A DNA stretch of 64,000 bases from contig CAVVRP010000012.1 of the NCBI GenBank assembly GCA_963750715.1, positions 558,001-622,000 on the forward strand, in the 5' to 3' direction. Below, piece by piece: positions 19,328 to 27,464 of this stretch. Source of the DNA: JAGVSR01 sp963750715. Lineage in GTDB: Bacteria; Pseudomonadota; Alphaproteobacteria; Rhizobiales; Hyphomicrobiaceae. The notes beneath the pieces are model-generated. The model searched no databases and was not told where the DNA came from. It saw only the letters and a list, made by a program, of their open reading frames with translations. The position numbers were made by a program, and so were the translations under genes. Each line of letters starts with the position of its first letter. Within the stretch, counting starts at the first letter, position 1.

Positions 19328-19342
19328 GTACGTGATTTGTTC
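19328..19342. promoter_or_regulatory. Possible degenerate LexA box upstream of recA
   Basis: The element GTAC-N7-GTTC resembles the alphaproteobacterial SOS box GTTC-N7-GTTC with a two-base difference in one half. It sits 39 bases upstream of the first recA start. A further gttc lies 20 bases away. This is a weak match. Confidence 0.3.
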
Positions 19343-19491
19343 TCATGCGTCAATCACGTTTTGTTCTTATATTGGTTGGCCCTTGCGACCCCGCTTGGGC
19401 GCAGACACCGGGTGACGGCTGCCCCATTACCGCCGCACGAATCGGGAAACTGGAACGAGTTGCACGGGCAGTGGCGAAAGGGGCTCTACCG

Positions 19492-19785
19492 ATGTCTGAC
19501 CGGACTATGATTGATGTTGCGGGCAAGTCGTACTCGGTGCCGCGCCCGGCCAAGCGCGCCCTGCAGGTGCTGACCGTCACTGGCCTCACAGCGCTGGTGT
19601 CGTTGTGCATCGTCGCCGGAAACGCGCTCCTGACCGGCAAGGGCGGCCCCATCCAGGGCTTCAACGTCTGGTACAGCTACATCACTCGCCCCGACATTCT
19701 CGCCAGCTGCGTGCTGACGGCCGTTATCGCCGTCGCCTGTCTGTCGACAACCAAGGGCGGCAATGGCAACAACGGGCGCCGTTGA
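19492..19785 (+). CDS. Small conserved-type membrane protein
   Basis: The 97-residue protein starts MSDRTMIDVAGKSYSVPRP. It has two hydrophobic segments (VLTVTGLTALVSLCIVAGNAL and ILASCVLTAVIAVACL) and a Gly/Asn-rich polar tail. No named family is recognised. ATG 19492 is favoured over the upstream start at 19345 because the N-terminus then looks cytosolic and folded. It precedes the 5' fragment of marC on the same strand. Confidence 0.55.
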   Translation: MSDRTMIDVAGKSYSVPRPAKRALQVLTVTGLTALVSLCIVAGNALLTGKGGPIQGFNVWYSYITRPDILASCVLTAVIAVACLSTTKGGNGNNGRR

Positions 19786-19856
19786 GTGCCTGACCGGCGG
19801 GACCGGGACGGCTCGTTTGCTCGTGCCCGCCTCATCGCGCTGCCAGCGATCGATTC

Positions 19857-19985
19857 ATGGATAGCCTTACCGTTTTACTCGGGAGCTTCCTCGTCGCGTT
19901 TCCTGCGCTGTTTTCGATCGTCAATCCGCTGGGCGGGGCGCTGATCTACAGTCAGAAATTGTGCGCCTCCATAGGGGTGCACTAG
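19857..19985 (+). pseudogene. marC: marC 5' fragment, interrupted by the integrated element
   Basis: The first 33 codons, MDSLTVLLGSFLVAFPAL then FSIVNPLGGALIYSQ, are the N-terminus and first membrane helix of a MarC-family protein. After the att core the frame runs nine more codons into the element and stops at 19985. The missing part lies at 35270-35845. Joining the two through one repeat copy gives a continuous frame of about 224 residues, normal for MarC inner-membrane proteins. Confidence 0.92.
19939..19955 (+). repeat. Left attachment core (attL)
   Basis: The core is CGCTGATCTACAGTCAG, 17 bases, perfectly repeated at 35253-35269. It encodes codons 29-33 of marC (LIYSQ) plus the two preceding bases. 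Flanking bases differ on both sides, so the repeat is exactly bounded. Confidence 0.9.
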
Positions 19986-20057
19986 AAATAAAAAGCTAGC
20001 AAAAACAGGCGGAGATAGCCGCGCAAGGCATCACGAGGAGCCCCGAAGTAGCGTAAG

Positions 20058-20079
20058 GTTGCTTGCAGATTGCTTGCAA
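20058..20079 (+). repeat. 22-bp direct repeat, left copy
   Basis: A 22-base sequence beginning gttgcttgcagattg is identical to 35152-35173. It contains two gattgcttgca-like units, directly precedes the integrase gene and lies 102 bases inside attL. It could be an integrase arm-type site or a trace of a nested second element. Confidence 0.7.
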
Positions 20080-20091
20080 ATTGGGGGGCGC

Positions 20092-21234
20092 ATGGCATCG
20101 CGAACGGTCAAGATCGGACCTCAATCCGTGGCCGGGATAAAGCCCGGCGAGGTTCTGTTCGATACCGAGCTAAAGCGCTTTGGGGCTCGCGGCGGTGTCA
20201 GGGGCGCAACCTATTTCGTCATCCCGAGGATTGACGGGCGGCAGCGCTGGATCACGATCGGCCGCCATGGTCCCCTCACCCCGGCGGAAGCAAGAGCCAA
20301 GGCCCGGCAACTGCTAGCCGACGCCGATATGGGGGGCGACCCAACGCATGAGCGGGACGCCGGAAAAAAGCGGCCCCTGTTCGCCGAATTCGCCGAGACC
20401 TGGCTTAAGACGCACGTCGAGATCAAGCGGAAGCCAAACACCGCTCGGGAGTACCGGCGGATTATCGAGCACAATCTCAGCCCAGCGCTGGGCAAGGTTC
20501 GCGTCGATCGCATCACCAGAGCCGATGCCGTAAAACTCCACGCCGGCATGGCAGCGAGCCGCTACCTCGGCAACCGAGCCTTGGCGGTTCTCTCGGCCAT
20601 CATGAGCCATGCCGAGCGCCTGGGGTATCGTCCGACCTACAGCAACCCGGCACGGGGCGTTGAGCGGTTCAAGGAGCGGAAGCGGAAACGACCGTTAAGC
20701 ATGACCGAGATCGGAGCCCTTTGGACCCACCTCGACACGGTAGGCGACAGTCTCAACCCCTACATCGTCGCGGCATTCCGGCTTCTCTTGCTGACCGGCA
20801 TGAGACGCAACGAAGTGCTAACCCTCCAATGGGAGCACGTCGACCTGGAAGCCGGCGTGATCCGGCTCGCAGACGCCAAGACCGGCCCGCGCGACGTGGT
20901 TCTCTCGACAAAGGCCGTTGAGGTTCTGGCGGCCATCCCCCGGATTGAGGGCAACCCCTATGTCCTGCCGGGCCGCAAGCACGGGCAACGCCTCGTCAAC
21001 GTCTCGGCCAGTTGGCGAGAGATCAGAGCCGCCCTTGGATTTCCCGATGTCCGCGTTCACGACCTACGCCACACCGTCGCCAGCATGCTCGCCCGATCGG
21101 CCCCCTTGATCGTGGTGCGGGATGCACTCGGGCACACCGAGATTGGAACGACCTCCGGTTACTCGCACGCGGCCGCCGACGACGTGCGGACGGCGGTGAA
21201 TAGATTGGCTCTGGCAATCGCTGGGGGCCGCTGA
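20092..21234 (+). CDS. int: Tyrosine-type site-specific integrase of the element
   Basis: The 380-residue integrase has an N-terminal arm-binding domain (FDTELKRFGARGG...YFVIPRIDGRQRW), a SAM-like core-binding domain (LFAEFAETWLKTHVEIKRKPNT) and a catalytic domain. The catalytic residues are visible: Arg in LLLTGMRRNEVLTLQW, HDLRHT, LGHTEIGTTSGYSH with the His and the Tyr nucleophile. ATG 20092 gives the expected N-terminus. Lying beside attL and reading inwards, it is the likely integrase for the marC site. All key residues are present, so it may be active. Confidence 0.93.
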   Translation: MASRTVKIGPQSVAGIKPGEVLFDTELKRFGARGGVRGATYFVIPRIDGRQRWITIGRHGPLTPAEARAKARQLLADADMGGDPTHERDAGKKRPLFAEFAETWLKTHVEIKRKPNTAREYRRIIEHNLSPALGKVRVDRITRADAVKLHAGMAASRYLGNRALAVLSAIMSHAERLGYRPTYSNPARGVERFKERKRKRPLSMTEIGALWTHLDTVGDSLNPYIVAAFRLLLLTGMRRNEVLTLQWEHVDLEAGVIRLADAKTGPRDVVLSTKAVEVLAAIPRIEGNPYVLPGRKHGQRLVNVSASWREIRAALGFPDVRVHDLRHTVASMLARSAPLIVVRDALGHTEIGTTSGYSHAAADDVRTAVNRLALAIAGGR

Positions 21235-21304
21235 TGCCTCGCAAACCGAAACCAAGAAACGGCGCGAACTCGTCGGATTTTGCGCGCAACGGATATTCCT
21301 CGAC

Positions 21305-21430
21305 CTTCCTCTAGGTGTTTGTTTCTATTTCCCCAATTATTTTCTGTCTCTATTTCGTCTATTTTCCTAAATTGTCCTAAATTGTCCTATCTGCCTAAAT
21401 CATTTCTGGATTACCAAAATTCGAGTCTGT
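21305..21430. promoter_or_regulatory. AT-rich control region between int and the AlpA-like gene
   Basis: This stretch is markedly AT-rich in a GC-rich window. It contains tandem decamers cctaaattgt at 21366-21375 and 21376-21385, with a partial third copy (cctatctg) and cctaaatc after it. It is noncoding and sits where a control region for integration and excision genes would be expected. It could bind the downstream HTH protein. Confidence 0.5.
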
Positions 21431-21494
21431 TCAGCCTTTGGCAAATCAGCGAGGTACCTAGCGCATAACACGTCACGCTAGCGCTGAGGGTACC

Positions 21495-21725
21495 ATGGCA
21501 GCCGCGCAACGATCGCTAATTAGCCCAAAAGGGCTTTGCGAACTTTACCCCGACCTGTTCACGCGACCATCGCTTCAACGCTGGCGCACACGGGGAGTGG
21601 GGCCGCCCTACTCCACCCTTGGACCACGCCGCATCGTCTATCGGCTCGCCGATATTGACGCCTGGATCGCCGGGCGCACCGTCACCTCGACAGCCGAAGA
21701 CCGTCAGCGGCGCTCAGGCGCGTAG
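21495..21725 (+). CDS. AlpA/MerR-like helix-turn-helix protein, putative excisionase or regulator
   Basis: The 76-residue single-domain protein has SLISPKGLCELYPDLFTRPSLQRWRTRGVGPPYSTLGPRRIVYRLADIDAWI. The pattern (HTH, then a wing with G-PPY and a final DIDAWI) is that of AlpA/excisionase-type winged helices. In integrative elements such proteins direct excision or switch on integrase. It is the first gene after the AT-rich region, and the genes after it run in the same direction. Confidence 0.75.
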   Translation: MAAAQRSLISPKGLCELYPDLFTRPSLQRWRTRGVGPPYSTLGPRRIVYRLADIDAWIAGRTVTSTAEDRQRRSGA

Positions 21726-21835
21726 GCGCGCGCCATCGGTGGCAAGCGCTGCCGCCACCGAACCGCAGCCGACGCTGGGGGCGTTGATGTCTTCCGGCTG
21801 TTTACGGACGGAATTTTCATTCAGGGGGTTGGATT

Positions 21836-22240
21836 ATGTGGAGGTGGTTTAGCCGAAAGCCGGAGAAGCGCGAGCCGGTCGCGTTGACGGCTTGCCGCGT
21901 GAGTTGGAAATATGACCACGACCCCGAGGTTCTGGCGCGCGACACGGAAGCCTGCACGCGAGAATTTGCGGCGTGGCTGCTGACCGTCAGCGATGGCGGA
22001 GACATAACGCGGCGGCAGCTCGTCAGCTTTTATTCGGAGTTCTGCGAGGTTCACGAACTTCGGCCGATGGCATGGCATCGCTTCGACCTGAGTCTCAAAG
22101 GCGCGGGCTTCCAGCGACATCGGCTCTCAACAGCACCGCGAGTCTGGGTCTATCGAATCAGTCGGCCGGGCGCAGCGATCGTCTATAAGTCGCCGCCCCC
22201 GTCCGTCGCTCGCGCGCCTCGAGCACGGAGGGCGGCATAA
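21836..22240 (+). CDS. Hypothetical protein of the element
   Basis: The 134-residue product starts MWRWFSRKPEKREPVALTACRVSW. The central part (ITRRQLVSFYSEFCEVHELRPMAWHRFDLSLKGAGFQRHRL) looks like a small winged-helix or phage-accessory fold. The C-terminus is basic and Pro/Ala-rich. I recognise no family. Its stop TAA directly abuts the ATG of the next gene, so the two are probably translationally coupled. Confidence 0.65.
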   Translation: MWRWFSRKPEKREPVALTACRVSWKYDHDPEVLARDTEACTREFAAWLLTVSDGGDITRRQLVSFYSEFCEVHELRPMAWHRFDLSLKGAGFQRHRLSTAPRVWVYRISRPGAAIVYKSPPPSVARAPRARRAA

Positions 22241-22825
22241 ATGGCGATAGAAAACGAACGACGGCCGGCTGATTTCGAGGATTGCCGGTTGCCGGACCAC
22301 GGCGACGCAATCGAAGTCGACGAGCCCGATGACAAGGACGCGGGCGGCACCGCAACTCCGCTCAAGGCTATCCGGCGAGGGTGCATTAGCTGTGCAGGCA
22401 GTTCTCACGAAGTAGCCCTGTGTGTCGCGACGCGGTGTCCCCTCTACCTTTTCCGGTTTGGGCGCGGACCAACCCCGGACGAAATCGCCGCCGTTGCGAG
22501 CGTCGCGGCGCATCCCCTCGAACGACCCCGCGAGAAGGCACCCTTCACCCAGGCCGATGTCGCCGTAAAATCTGGGCTCCAAGCCATTAAGCGGAAATGC
22601 CGCGATTGCTCAGGCTACTCGTTCGACGAGCAGCGGGACTGCAAGTTCACGAGGTGCGATCTCTACCCTCACCGCCTGGGCAAATCCAGCCGGACGATGA
22701 CCGAGGAGCAGCGGTTCGCAGCAGCGGAAAGGCTCAAACATAATTTGAAGCGTGGTTTGCTGCCGCAAGACCCCGACGAGAACCCCGGTTCAGCCGAACC
22801 CGACGACGGGCCGCTACCCCTATAG
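22241..22825 (+). CDS. Phage-type protein with two tandem four-cysteine modules
   Basis: The 194-residue protein contains the same module twice. The first is IRRGCISCAGSS...LCVATRCPLYLFRFG with C48, C51, C61 and C66. The second is IKRKCRDCSGYS...DCKFTRCDLYPHRLG with C120, C123, C134 and C139. The spacing C-x2-C-x9/10-C-x4-C suggests one zinc site per module. Single modules with this ending (CPLxPYRxG) occur in phage and plasmid proteins of unknown function. An acidic N-terminus and acidic tail flank them. A diverged copy of its 3' end lies at about 34,960-35,020. Confidence 0.75.
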   Translation: MAIENERRPADFEDCRLPDHGDAIEVDEPDDKDAGGTATPLKAIRRGCISCAGSSHEVALCVATRCPLYLFRFGRGPTPDEIAAVASVAAHPLERPREKAPFTQADVAVKSGLQAIKRKCRDCSGYSFDEQRDCKFTRCDLYPHRLGKSSRTMTEEQRFAAAERLKHNLKRGLLPQDPDENPGSAEPDDGPLPL

Positions 22826-22975
22826 CGACCCCCCTTTAGAAAAGGCCCGAAGGCCGTTCTCGCCGCTCCCCAGGAGGAGAAACGCAAAACCGCCACGGCT
22901 GGCACCGGGCGGCTGCAAAGTGTCGGTGCGTGTGTTGCGTCTCAGTCCTTCGAGAAACCGGCCGCAACCCGATCA

Positions 22976-24238
22976 ATGCGCGATTTGCGTTCGACCGGCA
23001 AGCGGCGAATTAAGGAACGCTGCACCGTGACCGACAAAGACATCACGACCCAGACCGAGACAAGGACGCCCGACGACCACGATCGGGCCAATGCGGCGCT
23101 GGGCTTTCGGTTTGTCCGCGCGCTTGCCGTCGAAAAGGCCGCGCTAGACAGAAACATCAGCCACTCGGCGGTTCGCGTGCTCGCGACTATCAGCTATTTC
23201 TTGAATTCCGAAACCGGCCGCGCTTGGCCGGGCTTCGGCATCATCGCCGATGTGTCGGGCCTCTGCACCAAAACAATCCAACGCTCGATTGCCGAGCTGA
23301 AGGCGGCGGGGTTTCTATTCACCGAGAGGCGAAGCCCCATCACCGGGGGGCGCGCGCTCGTTCATTATGGCCTCACGGAAGTCCGTATGGCCGACATCGA
23401 CGAAGCCGTCACCGCTGCGGTTGAGACGCTGAAGGCGAAACGCAGCGAAGCCGAGGCCGTTAAGCGGCGCGTCCCGAAACCCGGCAAGCCTGAGCCGTCA
23501 CCCTCGAAAGGCACCGCCCTCAGTGACCTTGAAAGCCGCCGCCCGCAGTGTCGTTCAGTTGACGCATACAAGCGAACGTCACCGCCTGCCGGGGGAACCA
23601 AGCGAATTTCTGACCCGGTAAATTTTGGGGGGGTCAGAAATTCTGACCCGGTAAATTTCGTCCCTTCTGACCCGGTAAATCTCGTCCCTAGTAACCCTAT
23701 AGATAGAACCCTAAGTGAAGTAAGAAATACTAAGGGGGTTGTCACCTATACAACTGCTGCGCGCGAGAGCGACACACCTCCACGTCAATCGAGGGAGCTT
23801 GCCAGTTTCAGTCAAGGCAGTGAAGTGGCTGCCGGTGTCGAGTTCGTTGCCGCAGTTCTGGCCCAGCTCGGCATTGCAACCCCGTCGAAGGCCCAGCGCG
23901 ACAGGGTTGCAGACACCATCACCAAGGCTGCCCTCTGGTGGAAGGGGATGGGTTGCAGCCATACCCGCTACCAGAGCTTCGGAGATTGGTTTGTCGGCGA
24001 ATGGATATCGAGACTAAGGCCCGAACTCGACAAGCTGGCCGACGACACAGCGCCGCGCCGGTTCACGATCGATCTTGAAAAGCAGATTTGCTTCGGGTCT
24101 GGCGAGAAAAAAATCTGGCTCACCAAAGCCAGCATCAACGTCCATCTTGAAAAAGCCGAAGAGCGCCTCGGCGGAACGCAAACCCCCCTGATCACTGACT
24201 TCGAAGCGGTCAAAGACCGAGCGGTGAGCAAGCTATGA
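22976..24238 (+). CDS. Winged-helix replication-initiator-like protein with internal repeats
   Basis: The N-terminal half is a helix-turn-helix domain of the replication protein O or Rep type (HSAVRVLATISYFLNSETGRAWPG, then GLCTKTIQRSIAELKAAGFL). A linker of about 100 residues includes the repeated SDPVNF hexapeptide, and a C-terminal helical domain follows (LGIATPSKAQRDRVADTI). No primase or helicase motif is visible. The repeat-coding DNA (23608-23688) looks like iterons. GTG 23027 with aagga upstream is another start. It overlaps the next gene by ATGA. Replication initiation is inferred from fold type, repeats and position. Confidence 0.65.
   Translation: MRDLRSTGKRRIKERCTVTDKDITTQTETRTPDDHDRANAALGFRFVRALAVEKAALDRNISHSAVRVLATISYFLNSETGRAWPGFGIIADVSGLCTKTIQRSIAELKAAGFLFTERRSPITGGRALVHYGLTEVRMADIDEAVTAAVETLKAKRSEAEAVKRRVPKPGKPEPSPSKGTALSDLESRRPQCRSVDAYKRTSPPAGGTKRISDPVNFGGVRNSDPVNFVPSDPVNLVPSNPIDRTLSEVRNTKGVVTYTTAARESDTPPRQSRELASFSQGSEVAAGVEFVAAVLAQLGIATPSKAQRDRVADTITKAALWWKGMGCSHTRYQSFGDWFVGEWISRLRPELDKLADDTAPRRFTIDLEKQICFGSGEKKIWLTKASINVHLEKAEERLGGTQTPLITDFEAVKDRAVSKL
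23608..23688. repeat. Iteron-like repeats inside the initiator-like gene
   Basis: Three copies of TTCTGACCCGGTAAAT begin at 23608, 23641 and 23665. The last two form a 24-base period (with cgtccc at the end); the first is 33 bases upstream. All are in the same codon phase and encode SDPVNF/L. An AT-rich tract (about 23690-23745) follows directly. The layout resembles the lambda O gene, where origin iterons lie inside the initiator gene. Confidence 0.65.
23631..23649. repeat. Perfect palindrome within the iteron region
   Basis: GGGTCAGAA-A-TTCTGACCC is a nine-base perfect inverted repeat around one central base. Its right arm is the start of the second iteron. It could be a dimer binding site for the protein encoded here. 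Confidence 0.65.
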
Positions 24239-24708
24239 CGAAAGAGGAATTCGAGCTGGAGGCGGATCAATTTTACTGGGCCGCCCGCGCCTTCAACGAC
24301 GCCGCCATGACCGAATGGCGCGGGGACGACATCCTGATCTCGACCTACATCGACGGCCTGCAATTTATACGCTCCGACTTGGAGGTCGCCGATGTCGACG
24401 GGGATGGCGTTCCCGATTATCGCCCGGTGCATTGGATCAACATCCGCTTGCAGGGCTGGGAGGGTGCGGCCGAGCGGGTTCACGTTCGCAAGGTCCTGTC
24501 TTGGAAAATGACGGCGGAAACCCTCGACCTGGTCATCGAGGGGGGTCGCATCGGCCTCATCGAAGTGTCCGACAGCAACCACGACGGGGCCCGCGAAATC
24601 GTCCCCTGGCAAAAAGAACGGCACGCTAACCTGGAAGCCTATCTGCGATTCGATAAAAGTTTGCGGGACAGCGCGCGACGCATGGTCGAGCGCGTGACCG
24701 ACATCTAA
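24235..24708 (+). CDS. Hypothetical protein of the element
   Basis: The 157-residue acidic protein starts MTKEEFELEADQFYWAARAFND. It has a central VADVDGDGVPDYRPVHWINI stretch and a later SDSNHDGAREIVPW stretch, both calcium-loop-like in appearance. It ends with a helical RRMVERVTDI. No family is recognised. Its ATG overlaps the stop of the initiator-like gene (ATGA), indicating coupled translation, and a clear terminator follows. It is the last gene of the left operon. Confidence 0.65.
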   Translation: MTKEEFELEADQFYWAARAFNDAAMTEWRGDDILISTYIDGLQFIRSDLEVADVDGDGVPDYRPVHWINIRLQGWEGAAERVHVRKVLSWKMTAETLDLVIEGGRIGLIEVSDSNHDGAREIVPWQKERHANLEAYLRFDKSLRDSARRMVERVTDI

Positions 24709-24734
24709 CACGGCCCGACAATCGACCCCCGAAT

Positions 24735-24760
24735 AACCCGCTTCACGGCGGGTTTTCTAT
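24735..24760 (+). terminator. Terminator closing the element's left operon
   Basis: A perfect seven-base stem aacccgc / gcgggtt is followed by ttttctat. It lies 27 bases past the stop of the last left-half gene. Confidence 0.82.
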
Positions 24761-24888
24761 TGCCCAAACCTCCCCAGACAGCCGTGACCTCGGGCCTGCG
24801 CTTTCTTCCGACTCTGACCCGGAAGTGACATCCCAGGCATCGCCCAGGCATCGCGCGGCGATCTCAACTTCTGAAAAATGAAAGACAA

Positions 24889-24912
24889 GCGGGCGGCCCG
24901 TCCGAGCCGCCC
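24889..24912 (-). terminator. Terminator of the leftward sulfatase gene
   Basis: A seven-base stem gggcggc / gccgccc lies just beyond the sulfatase stop. On the minus strand it is followed by gcttgtctttcattttt. Confidence 0.75.
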
Positions 24913-24931
24913 GTCGCGTTGATCGTTTTGC

Positions 24932-26629
24932 CTAGTTACCTGGCTTATTCCTGATTGCTGCGTCGATCTGCTTCTTCACAGCATCAAGGTTGAAGGAAGC
25001 GGGGTCTTGCATTGGCGGGTAGTCAATCGCCGTGAGAGCCAGTTTCTTGACTGCATCTTGAACAGTGACGAAACGCCAGAATTCGCGGGCGTAGAAGTCG
25101 TTCATGTAGCCGCCGCCGAGATCGTTGAGGCTCTGGCCGCCAATCGACGGCGTCCGCTCAAACGGATCCTGGCGGATGTTGACCATGGTGGGCATGTCGG
25201 TCGTGACTTTTGCGCCCGGCCAACCTTGCGGCTGCTGGTAGAACTGGTACTTGAAGTTATCGATGCGAATAGCGCCCAAGTGGGGGCCACCGAAGTAGAA
25301 AAATTCATGACGAGCGGATGGCGCTTTGCCTTGCAACAGATCCAACTGGTTGTAGCCGTCAAGGTGGTTCTTGTAGGTCCGATCACCTAGCTTTACGCCC
25401 TTCAGGAGTTCGTCGGTGATGTTGGGGTTGCCGGCGGCAGCCACGAGCGTGGGGAACCAATCGAGAGCAGAGAACACGCCGTTCTCGACTGTGCCCGGCT
25501 TGACCTTGCCCGGCCAGCGGATGATGGCCGGCGCGCGAAAACCGCCTTCCATTACCGTGCCCTTGGTGCCCTTGAATGGCGTCATGCCACCGTCCGGCCA
25601 GGTGAACACTTCGGCCCCATTGTCGGTGGTGAAGACGACGATGGTGTTATCGGCCTCCCCGATGTCCTCCAAGTGCTTCAGGAGGGCGCCGATACTGTCG
25701 TCCATCTGCGCCATGCCGGCTTCTTCGAGACCGTAGTTGGTCTCGCTGTTCATCAGAGCCTGGTACTTTGGCGACAAAAACGTCCAGACATGCATGCGCG
25801 TCGTGTTGTGCCAGACAAAGAACGGCTTGCCGTCCTTCTTGGCCTTGTCCATGAAGTCGCTCGAGGCCTTGACCAGGACTTCGTCGAAGGTCCCCATGTC
25901 GTACTTAGCCTTAGGCGTGATGTCGTGCATGTTCGGCACGTTGGACATGTCGGGGTAGGGTGCCAATGGACCTTCATCGACGATTTTCTGCTTGCCGATT
26001 TTGCCCCAACGCGGCTGCTCAGTCGGGTCGTCCGTGTCCGTTGCAAAGGTATGCAGTAAGTTACGGGGACCAACCTTGTCGCGGTAAGCCTGATCATTCG
26101 GGAACGAGTACCAATAGGGATCCGACATCGCATCGAGGTGGTATAGGTATCCGAAGAACTCATCGAAGCCATGCAGGGTTGGCAGATACTTGTTCAAATC
26201 GCCAAGATGGTTCTTGCCGAACTGGCCGGTGGCATACCCTAAAGTTTTGAGGGCGGCGGCCATGGTTGCGGCCTGGTCCGGCATACCTACGTCCGCCCCG
26301 GCCTGACCGACAGTCGTCAAGCCTGTGCGCAGCGGGATCTCGCCGGTGATGAAACTCGCCCGGCCCGCCGTACAACTCGCCTCGGCATAATAGTCGGTGA
26401 ACATCATACCCTGAGCAGCTATTTTGTCGATATTGGGCGTCTTGCCCGACAAGATGCCCCGATGGTAAGCGCCGACGTTGAACCAGCCAACGTCGTCACC
26501 CATGATGACCAGGATATTGGGCTGCTTGTCAGCCGCGATGGCGGCAGGGGCGAGGTGCGCCACCGCCATCAACGCAGCGCCTACCGCCAATGGCGTGAGA
26601 AGCTTGGAAACTCGGCACAAAAAGGACAT
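24932..26629 (-). CDS. Secreted type I sulfatase (arylsulfatase-like), CTAGR active site
   Basis: The 565-residue enzyme has a signal peptide ending near APAAIAAD. The alkaline-phosphatase-superfamily metal site is PNILVIMGDDVGW. The modification motif C86-T-A-G-R90 fits C-x-(P/A)-x-R, whose Cys becomes formylglycine. Further core residues are GKNHLGD, FFVWHNTTRMH and VVFTTDNGAE. It should hydrolyse sulfate esters in the periplasm; the substrate is unknown. It needs a formylglycine-generating enzyme, not seen in the window. It is transcribed leftwards as its own unit, and is a distant paralogue of the sulfatase at 29082 (same motif and architecture). Confidence 0.88.
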   Translation of the reverse strand: MSFLCRVSKLLTPLAVGAALMAVAHLAPAAIAADKQPNILVIMGDDVGWFNVGAYHRGILSGKTPNIDKIAAQGMMFTDYYAEASCTAGRASFITGEIPLRTGLTTVGQAGADVGMPDQAATMAAALKTLGYATGQFGKNHLGDLNKYLPTLHGFDEFFGYLYHLDAMSDPYWYSFPNDQAYRDKVGPRNLLHTFATDTDDPTEQPRWGKIGKQKIVDEGPLAPYPDMSNVPNMHDITPKAKYDMGTFDEVLVKASSDFMDKAKKDGKPFFVWHNTTRMHVWTFLSPKYQALMNSETNYGLEEAGMAQMDDSIGALLKHLEDIGEADNTIVVFTTDNGAEVFTWPDGGMTPFKGTKGTVMEGGFRAPAIIRWPGKVKPGTVENGVFSALDWFPTLVAAAGNPNITDELLKGVKLGDRTYKNHLDGYNQLDLLQGKAPSARHEFFYFGGPHLGAIRIDNFKYQFYQQPQGWPGAKVTTDMPTMVNIRQDPFERTPSIGGQSLNDLGGGYMNDFYAREFWRFVTVQDAVKKLALTAIDYPPMQDPASFNLDAVKKQIDAAIRNKPGN

Positions 26630-27217
26630 TTGACGTTTCCCTACTCTGAGACCGTTTCACCATTTCTTTGACTTGGGATTACCACGACCTAACCATCAAC
26701 CGATGAGCGATGAGCGATGATCGGTTGTCGGAATTCATTAAGTTAAGCCAATTGTCGCCGCATGCAACTTGCACTTTTTTGACGTCACTTCGATGACCGG
26801 GACGTCGGTTCTTGGCCCCTAAACCCACGATTACTGATGTGCACTAATTCGTGGGAAGTTGGGGGTAGACCTGACGTGCCTCATGGCCCGCACGCGCTCG
26901 CCAAACTTGGCGGGCTCGATCGTGATGGCTTACTTTCCCGTGAAGTCTGGCTTTGCCCCATACTCAGTATGGGCGTGACCCGACCCAGCGCCCCGGAACG
27001 GCGATTGCCGCTTGAAACCCCTGCCGAGAGCACGGTTTCAGCGGAACGCGCTGGGGGGGCCGCTACTGCCAGCGAAGCCGTCTACGACGGGCCGCTGGAT
27101 GCGAAGGGCCGGTTCGAATATGGTCCGTTCCGTTCACCGAGACGAAGGCCTAGAAGGCCGCATGTGAAAAGCACAAAAACTTCATCGAACGAACCGTATC
27201 CGCCCTATGACGGCGAG
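26630..27217. other. Upstream region of the sulfatase and remnant sequence
   Basis: The part next to the sulfatase start is AT-richer and carries a short direct repeat (gatgagc twice, then gatgatc) near 26703-26720, suitable for a promoter. From about 26,850 to 27,040 the DNA is a longer, diverged relative of 34,870-34,975, sharing gacccagcgcc and gcgattgccgcttgaa. The open frame here that leads into the 49-residue ORF has no domain. It looks like decayed element DNA. Confidence 0.5.
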
Positions 27218-27367
27218 ATGATCGCCATCATCGATGAGCCGTCGCCCACCGATCCGCGCGACGTATGGGAGCAATACCTCGCCGACCTCCGCGAGAGTTT
27301 CGCCGAGAACCCGCATCCGCAGTACGCGGCAGCCATCGCCGAGGCCGAAGCCCACTTGCGCGACTAG
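27218..27367 (+). CDS. 49-residue conserved ORF upstream of the XerC-like gene
   Basis: MIAIIDEPSPTDPRDVWEQY continues to an Ala/Glu-rich helix ending AEAEAHLRD. It has no recognisable domain. It is supported by a second, diverged copy at 31093-31244, whose last 30 residues (LRESFAENPHPQYAAAIAEA) are almost unchanged, and by its position just upstream of the recombinase gene. It may be a small accessory protein or the remnant of a longer one; the frame extends upstream to 26837. Confidence 0.45.
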   Translation: MIAIIDEPSPTDPRDVWEQYLADLRESFAENPHPQYAAAIAEAEAHLRD

Positions 27368-27464
27368 ACGCTCGCTTGATCGGGTCACTGGCAAATTCCG
27401 CCTTGACGTTAGAACAAAGCAAGCTCATACTGTTCTGATAATAACGCTTATCGGAACATAGACC

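Noticed and set aside
26837..27217. N-terminal part of a 176-residue frame ahead of the 49-residue ORF
   Set aside because: The sequence is shared with remnant DNA at the element's right end, and the encoded residues are Arg/Pro-rich with no domain. Only the duplicated C-terminal part was kept.
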